DNA of 64,000 nt from Beroe forskalii. Lineage: Eukaryota > Ctenophora > Nuda > Beroida > Beroidae. A program made the translations under genes and the position numbers. Of this stretch, positions 1-11,500 are shown piece after piece. Location: assembly GCA_011033025.1 (NCBI GenBank), contig WFMF01000016.1:248001-312000 (forward strand), written 5' to 3'. Position 1 is the stretch's first letter. Each line of letters opens with the position of its first letter. The notes beneath the pieces were generated by a model. That model did not search any database and was not told the origin of the DNA. It saw only the letters and a program-made list of their open reading frames with translations.

Positions 1-1197
1 GGTTCGATGGCCACTGGGTTGATTGTTTAATCGAAAGTTTTATTTTTGGGAAATTTTAAAAACTAAAACAATGCACCGATTACAATTTAACATTTAGATA
101 TTAACTGCTTTGCAAGAATCTTCACGATGCATTTTATTTTGATTGTTAGTTGAAGACATAAAACTTTACAATATTAATGAATATTTTCACATAAAGCACA
201 TAAGGTGATGCTTTCGGCGCGGCTGCTTGATAATGCATAATTATTATAGGATAAGATGATTATCAGAAACGCTAGGAGCAATCATATACTTTTTCTTGGA
301 GTTTAAGAAATTTCCAAAAGATGAATATAATGGAATGCCCTTGTTTTGTTAATGATTTCATATCATTCTTTACGATTGGAATTGAATCATCTATTGGTGA
401 CGTCGAAGCAATTCATGTCTCTCGAGTTTAAATCGAAATTAACGTGAAGACTGAGGCATTTAAATTAGATTTAAATGAAGTTCGTAATGAAGTAAGCGAT
501 GCTTCTTACTGCATAATGCATTCGTAAAGAAACAAGCATAGCTAAGTGGCGTAAAAATAGCTCTGGAAATATTTCAAAAATTTTCTCTTTGCGTTTAAAT
601 AATGTGGTATGGGGGAGGACCCATGCTTTATCGAGATTTGAACATCCGAGATCGATCGCATATCATTACGGGCGAGAAACGTGGGAATTTTCTTTCGTGA
701 AATGAAAAACACACTTCCAAATATGGACAAAAATTCGGCCGAACATCCCTTGGAAATGACAAATAAACAAACATTGTAGTACAGTTAAAAAGTTTAAACA
801 CTGGACACAGAACACTATTATACGATAGCAAAGCTATGGATTATTAACACAAGTATTAATACCTGGCGTAAAGCATCGCTTTCACAGAGGCTGACCAGCG
901 TACTCCACACTAACTTCTTCAGCTCAAAGTCGTCGTTTTGCTGCAGGAATATATGGGAGTCGAGGGGTGCTTGATATAGTGTTCAGTGTGCTTCATTATA
1001 TCGGTAGTATTAACACGCCTTGTTGGCCGTTAATGAGGCCTGTTTAGTGAGATTAATCAGTCACAATATCTGTATCAAGTGCATATTTTCAATTAAAACA
1101 TATTCCAATGCCTTGCTCGCTCACCGCTTTCATGGTGAATCCCTCGATCATTTCGTCTTCGCTTTTCACTGAAAAATTCGTTTTATTCAGATTAGTA
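1..1197. repeat. Dispersed duplication, left copy, first block (partner 6883-8066)
   Basis: This block matches 6883-8066 almost base for base, with scattered substitutions and short indels. The match starts at base 1 of the window, so the true left end is not visible. No coding sequence is supported in it; short open frames are shared shadows of the repeat. The copies diverge just after a shared stretch ending near 1197 (right copy 8066). Confidence 0.85.
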
Positions 1198-1842
1198 ATC
1201 GTTTTAAACGCTTTCTCGCCGGGACAATCACAAATAAAATGTTGTGGTTTGTTGATCTGCTCATGGAAGAATGATGTTATCGTCCATTTAATGATAATCT
1301 ATCCAATTAACAATTCGGCCTTCGGCCTCATCGTTGATTGCAGCGATTAATGCGTGCACAACAGACGATAATTCCTTTAAGTATTTACTCGAGCGAATCT
1401 AGGATCAATTTATCTGCTTTTTATGGATTTTTTGTTTTTCATCTTTATCTATTCAAGTAACTAGAATTTTTAGGACTTCTTTACTGAAATATATAAATCA
1501 ATCTGATCGTATTTGTTTAGTTACATTAATAACGCGTTCTCCAATTCTCTTCTATATAACCATTTCCTTACAATACCCACATTCTCATTTTCTCATTTCG
1601 TACGATGACATCCCAGTTACCCATTACTCAAAGTTCCTAACATTTGAAAACTCATCCTTTAACTTTGGTCTCTGCTACTCTGTGCGAGCCTCTGCAAAGG
1701 ATACCGCGTAAAATCTGCTGTTTCTTGGCACAGTAACAACTGTCAGGAGTTGCAGTTCACTAAAAGTTGATGTAATTGTTACACCTGTTAAAAGCAGCTG
1801 AGATGTAGATGCAAGCCGGTGCGCGGATGAATTCTACCCGCT

Positions 1843-2057
1843 ACTCCTACAACGGACCGGCATTCCATTGGCAATATGGTTAAAACGTCGACAACGCAAA
1901 ACCCAGTTTAAACACCCAGCAACAATGTAACGGCGTGTCGTCGAGCCACTATGTCTACGAGTTGTTTTCTGCTGTAGTACGCATAATTTGGAAACATATT
2001 ATAAACTTGGATCCTCGGCAGAAAAGAATTAGAAAACTTAAAGTGGTAGATTACAGC
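1843..2057. repeat. Dispersed duplication, left copy, second block (partner 9161-9372)
   Basis: The second conserved block of the same duplication matches 9161-9372. The DNA between the two blocks differs: about 0.65 kb here against 1.1 kb in the right copy, where it includes a low-complexity, low-quality-looking stretch. I see no gene in 1198-1842. Confidence 0.8.
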
Positions 2058-2134
2058 AGCAACATAAAAGGTTTTAAGGGGGATTTTCAGACCCAGTAAA
2101 ATGGGATACCACCCTGCCCAGAAACAGATCCTGA

Positions 2135-2320
2135 GAGTTAGAAAAATGGATCAAACTGATAGATGAGGACAAAATGGCTTGGGGGTTTGAATCACCGTGC
2201 AGAGATTATTTGAGGCAGGGCACCAACTACCAAGTAAAAGTGTGGAATATACCACTCGAAGCTGTCCACCAAGGACTGCCAGCCAAACTTCCTCCTAAAC
2301 ACAAGCCTTGGAGCAAGTGA
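2135..2320 (+). CDS. Unidentified plus-strand open frame, possible terminal exon or element fragment
   Basis: An open frame of 61 codons follows a TGA at 2132-2134 and ends at TGA 2318-2320. Its composition is protein-like, with balanced charge and several Trp, Cys and Pro, ending in a Pro/Lys-rich stretch. It has no ATG at its left edge, so if real it is an exon or a fragment of an element. I do not recognise the family. It lies where the next downstream exon of minus-strand CFAP69 would be expected, but on the opposite strand. Confidence 0.25.
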   Translation, partial: ELEKWIKLIDEDKMAWGFESPCRDYLRQGTNYQVKVWNIPLEAVHQGLPAKLPPKHKPWSK

Positions 2321-2337
2321 TTGAGGATGAGTGTTAC

Positions 2338-2452
2338 CTGATCCACAGGGTACCTAGTGTGAAAGTGTGTACCTGATCACAGGGTACCTAGTGTGAAAGT
2401 GTGTACCTGATTCACAGGGTACCTAATGTGAAAGTGTGTAGTGTGTACCTGA
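2338..2452 (-). repeat. Minisatellite duplicating the 5' splice site of CFAP69 exon 2449-2592
   Basis: On the minus strand the motif TCAGGTACACAC, with small variants, occurs four times. The exon/intron-like junctions fall at 2449, 2407, 2373 and 2338, so the spacing is 34-42 bp. The first is the donor that fits the CFAP69 reading frame. Use of the 2407 site would extend the exon by 42 bases in frame; the third site would shift the frame. Each unit also contains a second AGGT (TAGGTACC). Confidence 0.85.
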
Positions 2453-2592
2453 TTGACGATGGACACACAGCACCAGATAGCGTTGACAGAAGACAGGAGG
2501 AGCTTGTGATAGCCCAACCCAGAAGAGAACTTGTCACTGTCTCCGCTAAGAAACTGGAGGAGCAGCTCTACCCCCTCGTCACCGAACATACC
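2449..2592 (-). CDS. CFAP69: CFAP69 exon (armadillo-like core, GMFGDEGV to SIVNQ)
   Basis: This is a 48-codon phase 0/0 exon with acceptor CATTGCAG at 2593-2600 and donor GTACAC at 2448-2443. The peptide carries GLGYHKLLLSSV and AIWCC, both closely matching vertebrate CFAP69. The donor is repeated by the downstream minisatellite, so several alternative donors exist. Confidence 0.88.
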
Positions 2593-5500
2593 CTGCAATG
2601 GCGGGAAGTGTGGCAGGGATTATGGAGGGGACTGAGTGGGGCACTGGGGTAGCCACCCAGCAATCCCTACGAAGATGAGAAGTAAAGCCTGACGAAAAGA
2701 GTAAGGCCTGAGGGAGTATGAGGAAGGGGTGAGGCCTGGGGGAAGGGGTTGGGGAGAGTGAAAGGATAGTTGAAGCAATGCGTTGAACTTTGAATTTGAA
2801 TGCGTTGAACTTTGAATTTGAATATAACTCAAAAACTTGATATATTTTCCTCCCGGTTAAGGCAGTATCACTTTGACTCACCTTGCGATGAGTCGTTTCT
2901 CACAGTACAGCCAGGATGAGGAGCGCGTTGGAGAGAATACCGAGCTCAATGGGCACATCACTTCCCTTGTACTTCTTCAAGACCACTGTGTGGATGATTA
3001 TTAATCGAGCTATCAGGTGGGTCACGGTACCACATTAGATTTAACTTTTACTCAAATACCATCGAACATAAGCCTCACAAATCGTCGATTCGTTCAGCTG
3101 TTTTGTTATCTGAGCTGCTATGAGAGCCACAACGTCTGTGTTCAGGTATAGAATATAGGGCATAATACAGTTCAGTACGGCAAATTTAGATACCTTAGTG
3201 GTAGAATATATAGTGTGCTATTTCTAAGGTAAGCAATTTTACTGCCTTAAATAATAAGGCCCTTAAATTCTACAAATCTTAATTCTACCTACCGTAATTT
3301 GTACAATACCAAAATTTTAGAAAATTTTGTTAAAGTAAAGATTTGTACATCTTATACCTATCTTTTATTTCCCTACAATATTAAGGCATTCTATTTTCTC
3401 ACAATACAGGTTCAGAATTTTTCTGCGAAAGCATCGAATTGCAGACAAAATCAAACTTGACATGATAAACAATTATCACTCGATAAAAATTATAGGCATT
3501 TCTTCAGCTTCTTCGTCCCCTGCATCTTCCATAATCCATATCTTCCACCTCAAACCCAATAGAACCATATTCGATATCTTCTCCGATGTATTCATCAGGA
3601 AAGCAGCCTAAAATCAGCGGAATCATCGGCCAATCTTTTGATCAAACGGAGGCATGGTGTTGACTCTAGGATGCTCATTGACCTGTTTGCTAATCTGTTT
3701 CTCAAGAACGCCTAGTTTTACTTTTGTCTAAATTCATAGATCCCAAATAAATTGAATTCAATGGAAAAATCTACCTCTTCTTGTTTTCATATCGGTACTT
3801 TTAAGTTTGAAAATTGGTGAAACGACGAAATTTAGTCCTAGATTTGTTTGATTTTTTGTAGAAATTTTACTGCCTTAATTAGTATTAATTTCTTAATTAG
3901 TACGTCCTTAATAAATACACATCTTAATTTCTACCACTAAGGTATTTATCGACGCTAAGGGTTGATAAATTCACCATTGGTCCATGGAATTGGGAAAGAA
4001 AAATGTTGTCGTATTATTACGTGAATCAACACCATTTTCATCAAAAATCACAATTTAAGAACTGAGAATCATTCTCAAATTCTATCATCTCTGGATAATC
4101 ACTTCAGGATAACAAGTTCTGAACTAACAGTATTATAATCTTAACAGTATCAACAACTGAACCAACCTTTGAGCGCATCAATAAGTCCCTGATCGCAGAG
4201 GTCCTGGAGCACGTTCTCCTCCCCCGTTCTCACCACCGCCAACAGAACACGGATAGTGAAGCGGAGCTGCGCGCGCCGCGTCTGGTACCCACCGTCTCCG
4301 TAGAAACTGTTGCCATGACCTCCGTAGTCACCTTCGGTGAAATTAACTGGGGTGTTAGCATTAAATCTCGAGAATGGGGGGGGGCTAGAATTAACTGATA
4401 AGGATTAATCTGAGCTTAATTATTAGTAAATGTGGATTTGAAACAAAACAATTTGGGACATTCAATTCAATTGTCTCCCAGAGTGATTCCAGATGTTTTA
4501 AAGGTGGATGATATAAGTGGTTGAACCTTAAAAAATAAATCGGTGAGTGAAAAAGTGTAAAGAATTGAGTGATTGTACCGGGTTGTGAGGCATGGAGGTG
4601 AGTGGTATCCTGAGTGTTGGTGATGAGATCGGGTGACTTACACTCGCTATACGCCCACTCGAGCAGCATGATTAGCCGAGTGTTACCGTGACCACTCATG
4701 TACTCGTTCAGACACAGCGGACACAGCGTCTCCAGACTGGAAAGAGCCTGAAGGGGAGTCGGAGTTGCAGGCATAGCTGCCAAACTTTAGAAATCCCTCG
4801 ACAGGGCATTAAAATGGCCCAAACAACAGGGCAAATGGAGTAAAAAACAGCGCATATAGGCTTATGTATCTTTTTAAGACCATCCGAGATAGTGCTTATT
4901 GGGTATATTTTTAAATTTTTAGGTATATTTCAGATATATTTCTGGTATATTTAATGAGGGATCGTTCAGAACAGTGCTCGATAGGTATATTTTTGCTCGA
5001 TAGGTATATTTCCAAAATCCATCCGAGACAGTGCTTAATAGGTATATTTCAAAAATCCATCCGATACAGTGCTTAATAGGAATATTTGTAACTTCTACCC
5101 GAAACATTGCTTGATAATTTAATAACTGTATTTCCAAATTTCATTCGAGACAGTGCTTAAGTGCTTAATATTTAAAAACGTACATTTCCAAATTTCATCC
5201 GAGACAGTGCTTAATACTTAAAAAGGTATATTTTCAAATTCCATCCTAAACAGTGTTTAATAATTTAATAGGTATATTTCCAAATTCCATCCGAGACAGT
5301 GCTTAATAGGTATATTTCCAGATTCCATCCGAGACAGTGCTTAATAGGTATATTTCGAAATTTCATCTGAGTCAGTGCTTAATACTTTAATAGGTAATAT
5401 ATTTCCAAATTCCATCCGAGACAGTGCTTATTGCTTAATACTAAAAAAGGTATATTTCCAAATTCAATCCGAGTCAGTGCTTAATAATTTAATAGATATA

Positions 5501-8500
5501 TTTCCAAATTCCATCCGAGACAGTGTTTAATAGGCATATTTCCGAATTCCATCCGATATACTGATTAATACTTAAATAGGTATATTTCTTTATTCCATCT
5601 GAGACAGTCATTAATAGGTATATTTCCAAATTTAATTCGCACCGAAACGGTGATAAATAGACAAATAGGTTTATTTCAGAATTCCATCTGAGACAGTTCC
5701 TAATAAATTAATAGGTATATTTCTGGAAATTGGCGACCTTTTTTTTTTTTTTTTTTTTTGAGGCGATCCAAAAATGGTAATCTGAGGCCCTTATTGCCGG
5801 GTATATTTTTTGAAGGTCCAGAAAACAGGGCAAATTGGTCCAAAAGCAGGGCAAAAGAAGGGCTTCGCAGGGCAAGGGCCAAAAAACAGGGCAAAAACAG
5901 GGCATGACAGGGCGCCCTGTCAAAAACAGGGCAGTTTGGCAGCTATGGTTGCAGGGAGGGGTGGGAAGGGTTAGTTAGTCTCACGCCTGAGCCATACGAA
6001 AATTACCGATGCCAGGACACAAAGTCAGGACTCGGGCACGCATTTTTAACGATCACAAGTCATTTTACCCCTAGGCTCTCATGTTATAAAAGCAAAACTT
6101 CACATAAAGCCTGGGATTGTCTATCATATGGCCCCAGCAACTCCCTCAGAACATAACCTGAAGCTGGAGTTCCTCATACTGGGCACTGGTCCACTCCACA
6201 CTGCACACACTGTCGTTCGGCTTCACGTACTCGAACAAGGCCGTCAGGAACCCGTGATCAATCATCACCTGAGAGGGCGGGGTCACTTGTCACGTGACTG
6301 GTCACGCGTTGTCAAGGTAACGCGTTATCATGGTCATGCAACCTGAGTCACGTGATTTGTATGAAGTAATACGTTGTATCACAGTCTAATCTCACGCGAG
6401 GGACCGGGTTGCAGGTTGGGGCGAGTCCCAATTCTCCACAGCGTGAGATGATCGATATTACGTAATCCTGACTCCTCATTGTTTAAACAATAGTTTCATC
6501 ACAGTGTCTGTCTCTCCTGTCTGTATGTTTGTATGTCTGTTTGTGCATGTTTGCCAGTGTTCCTGTCTGAATGTCACGTGATAGTGAGGGCGGGTGTCAG
6601 CAATCTCCTCCTTCTGTCCCCCCTGTCACCACTCCGCTACTCATCACCACTAATCACTGTTATGTGCGGGAGGGGAACAGACACTTCAAACTCATAAACT
6701 CACCACTTTAAACCGTCATTTTAGCGTCATTTTGAACCGCCTAACACTCGGATAAATCCCCGCGCCCCCTCCGTAGTATGCCCATTGCACAGAGCTACTT
6801 TACTTATATTGCTACAATTATTAACTGCTGCTCAGAGTTTCTGTAGGAGCTGTGAGTTGTACGTGTTTAATTTGGAAGGGCTGGTTCGATGGCCACTAGG
6901 TTGATTGTTTAATCGAAAGTTTTATTTTTGGGAAATTTTAAAAACTAAAACAATGCACCGATTACAATTTAACATTTAGATATTAACTGCTTTGCAAGAA
7001 TCTTCACGATGCATTTTATTTTGATTGTTAGTTGAAGACATAAAACTTTACAATATTAATGAATATTTTCACATAAAGCACATTAGGTGATGCTTTTTAT
7101 GGCTGCTTGATAATGCATAATTATTATAGGATAAGATGATTATCAGAAACGCTAGAGCAATCACATACTTTTTCTTGAGTTTAAGAAATTTCCAAAAGAT
7201 GAATATAATGGAATGCCCTTGTTTTGTTAATGATTTCATATCATTCTTTACGATTGGAATTGAATCATCTATTGATGACGTCGAAGCAATTCATGTCTCT
7301 CGAGTTTAAATCGAAATTAACGTGAAGACTGAAGCATTTGCATTAGATTTAAATGAAGTTCGTAATGAAGTAAGCGATGCTTCTTACTGCATAATGCATT
7401 CGTAAAGAAACAAGCATAGCTAAGTGGCGTAAAAATAGCTCTGGAAATATTTCAAAAATTTTCTCTTTGCGTTTAAATAATGTGGTATGGGGGAGGACCC
7501 ATGCGTTTTCGAGATTTGAACTTCCGAGATCGATCGTATTACATTACGCGCGAGAAAAGTGGGAATGTTCTTTCATAAAACAAAAACCCACAACCAAATA
7601 TGGACAAAAATCTTCCCGAACATCCCTTGGAAATGACAAATAAACAAACATTGTAGTACAGTTAAAAAGTTTAAACACTGGACACAGAACACTATTATAC
7701 GATAGCTAAGTTGTGGATTATTAACACAAGTATACCTGGCGTAAAGCATCGCTTTCACAGAGGCTGACCAGCGTACTCCACACTAACTTCTTCAGCTCAA
7801 AGTCGTCGTTTTGCTGCAGGAATATATGGTAGTCGAGGGGTGCTTGATATGGTGTTCAGTTTGCTTCATTATATCGGTAGTATTAACACGCCTTGTTGGG
7901 CGTTAATGGGGCCCGTTTAGTGAGATTAATCACTCACAACATCTGTATGAGGTGCATATTTTCAATTAAAACATATTCCAATGCCTTGCTTGCTCACCGC
8001 TTTCATGGTGAATCCCTCGATCATTTCGTCTTCGCTTTTCACTTCAGAATTCGTTTTATTCAGATTACCTTATTACAGGAAATATCGCCTACAGAAAAAT
8101 GAGCCTATATGTCACTAAGCTACATGAAATTAAGCCCTTTTTGAGGCCCTAGGGCTTAATTACATGTAGGCCTAATTTGATGCATTCTTAAATACATGCA
8201 GCCAAATTATCATTGTGGAGATATAAATTTCATGAGATAGAAATTTCAGCCTTGTTAGCTTGTATGCAAATAATTCAGACTTTACATGTTACGAATTAGG
8301 AATTTTTGGCTTTATTTGACACTTTGATAGTTTAAATTACTCTCCAATTACCACTTAACACAATTAATTACAATTGGGGAATTTTCAGAGACGATGATTA
8401 CAATGACAAAATAACCTATAGAATAGATTATCACAGCATCATGAGAATCTTATCAGTTACATCAAATTAATGATCGAATATGTTTCCACAATAGCTGATT

Positions 8501-11500
8501 ATCATAATGGCCTTGATTCTTGAAAACATTGGACGCTATGTAAATTCAGGTATGAAGGTTTGAAAGTATGATGGAGTGTCAAGAAGTGAGCTCCAAGATG
8601 TGTCTATTGCATTATTGATAGTCTTGGCAATACCAGTGGCTTTCCATCCGGCATCAATTCAAAGCTTAATCAATACTGAATAATAAATAATTTTCCACAA
8701 TAAAAATAAATTTTTTTGGGGTTTTTTTATCAAACGAATTTAAAAAAAAATTTAAAATTTTTTATTAATGAAATTCAAAGAATTAAAATTTGGCCCCCTT
8801 TTTTTAATTTTTTGTGGAAATTTCTTTATTTCCTAAAATTTTAAAATACATTTTTTTTTTTTTTTTTTTTTACTTTTTTTTTAATTAAAAAAAATTTGAA
8901 TTTTTATGTTTAAAAGTCAAGTCTTTTTGATTAAATTAATGGGTTGTTTTTCCTTTTCTTCTTATAACCACCTTGAATCTTTTATTTTTTTTTAATAAGG
9001 GCCCCTTTATAAATTCCTTTTGAAAAATATCCCTTTTTCCCTTTTTTTCCCCTTAAAATCCCGGGAAAACTTTTTGGGACGAAAACCCCTTGGTTCTTCA
9101 CAAAAATTGATTTTTTACTTTTAAAAACCCCGGGGTAGAGAAAAGGGGGCAAAATTTCCCCTCCTACAACGGACCGGCATTCCATTGGCAATATGGTTAA
9201 AACGTCGACAACGCAAAACCCAGTTTAAACACCCAGCAACAATGTAACGGCGTGTCGTCGAGCCACTATGTCTAGGAGTAGTGTTCTGCTGTAGTACACA
9301 TAATTTGGAAACATATTATTAACCTGGATCCTCGGCAGATGAGGATTAGAAAACTTATAGTGGTAGATTACGGAGACAACGGTGGGTTTCAGTTGCTTTT
9401 TAGTTTTTAACCGAGCCCCGCGAGGATCGAAAATTAAATTTGCATTAGTTCCTCAATAATTCAACAGGGACCGATATAATATATATAATAAGGTAATGGT
9501 AGATAATGAAAATAATGGTGGCTTTCACTTTTTAGTTTTCTTACCTTCAGAATAGGTAGCAACCAGAGAAAGAATCTTAATGAAGCCACATTCTAGCAGG
9601 GGAGCCTTAGGACAGTGAGACACTAGAGCTTGTGTGACAGACATCACATCATTCCTGAAAAAGAGATGGAGTTACAGACTCTACATCATTCCTGAAAAAT
9701 AGAAGGGAAGGCGGGAAGCAGACATCAGTTCATTCCTGAAATGTAAGCGGAGTGACAGACATCGCATTATTCCTGAAAGATAAGGTGAGTCCGGAGAAAC
9801 AGACATCACATCGTTCCTGAAAAGACAGAGGTAACAGATATCAGACTAATTTAGAAACATAAATAAGTTAAAATGCGTTGAGGATTGATAGGAGACCCGA
9901 AGGAAGGAGGATGAATGTTTACAGGAGCATTAGAGGCCCTGTGGACGTTGTATAGCCGGAGAGATGACGGGATATGGGTGTTAAACAACAGGCAGGAAGT
10001 GATAAGAGCACCTCTGTCTCTTTGTGTGAGTGTCACTGGGAGTGTGAATGTAGGAAAGTGTCATGTTAGGGGTGTTTGGAATAAGAATGTCTGTACCAGG
10101 ATAGCAGGTATGTTTGTCAAGATTTGCATTCTTTGGCCCAGCTCCCAAGAAAATTTAAATCAATTTCACTCAACATTTCCTTATCATATCCTATCACATC
10201 TTTGGTTCTGCGCCCTAGTACCACCCAAAATGTTACTTTTTAAGGAATTTTCAACAGCCCAAAACGTTTCAATTGTTGTTTTTCTCACAGGAAAATTATT
10301 CTTATCTGCCCATTGCCCAAGTACTCAAGTACAGATGAGAGTACCTACACCTCGCATTCTTGGCACGGTATACGACTACCTGTAACTGAGTAGTGAAAAC
10401 TTTCCTGGGAATTCTGTGTAACTCTCATTGCTTATTATTATGCTGAATCATTCTTACGTTACACTGAATTAAGCATTTTGTAAGGCCTGAGTGTTTAATT
10501 TTCTGAACTGTAAATCAGCTTCTTTCATTTTGTCGCAGAGACAATATTAATCATCATTAATCAGTTTAATTTTCTGCTTTCTTTATTTTCTGCTTTCTTA
10601 ATTTCCTGTCCTATGGATCTCAAAAACTGCCTCTCAGTCGCTCATACGCCTTGATCTATCCCAATTATGGGCTCCCTCAGCTGTTATCGTAATAGACGTC
10701 CTGTCGTCCCATACCCAAACTATAGTTTCAAGTCTTGACCTCTATCTGAGTTCTCTGTCAAAAAACTAGTTGTGTTCGTCTATAATATATTGTCTTGCGT
10801 CTAGCTGATTTTGCCTTGTGTCTGCTGATATTGCATTGTATCCATCTGATGTTGCCTTGTGTCAAGCAAATGTTGCTCTAGCTGATGTTGCATTTTTGCC
10901 TTGTTGTCAAGCAAATGTTGCTCTAGCTGAAGTTGCATTGTTGCCTTGTGTTTACTCTAGCTGATGCTGCATTGTTGCTTTGTTTCTACTCTAGCTGATG
11001 TTGTCTTGTGTCTACTCTAGCTGATGTTAGATTGTTGCCGTGTGTCTACTCTAGCTGATGTTACCCTCAGTCTGATAGCAGATTACCAGTTCGAATGTAC
11101 GCTACTCAGTGCGTTACGCAACACGCAATGCAGTGCTGAGTCATGTGCTGCAGCACACGCCACCTTTTTCACAGCCTCTAATTAGACAGGGAGTCTACTA
11201 TAAAGTGAGAAGTGCGCTGCATCGAGAGAGAGGATAGCACAAACAAAACAGCTTGCTATCACTGCAGACCACATGTAACAAGTTACACGTACTGCGAGCG
11301 TCCTGGATTGAGAGCACGCGAATTGCCGAATTGAAACATAAATTTAGAGATTACCATCAATGCCCGCCTTTGTTGTATTGTTATAGATTACAGAGCGCTT
11401 TATTATTATTTAAATTCCGTAAATCATTGTGCTTGCAGTATTTCTAAGAATATGCTCTGATGAGATTAGAGATCTTAGACGTGACAAGCAGAAAGCTCAT

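Noticed and set aside
8982..9191. Minus-strand Lys-rich frame
   Set aside because: It lies entirely in homopolymer-rich, low-quality-looking sequence.
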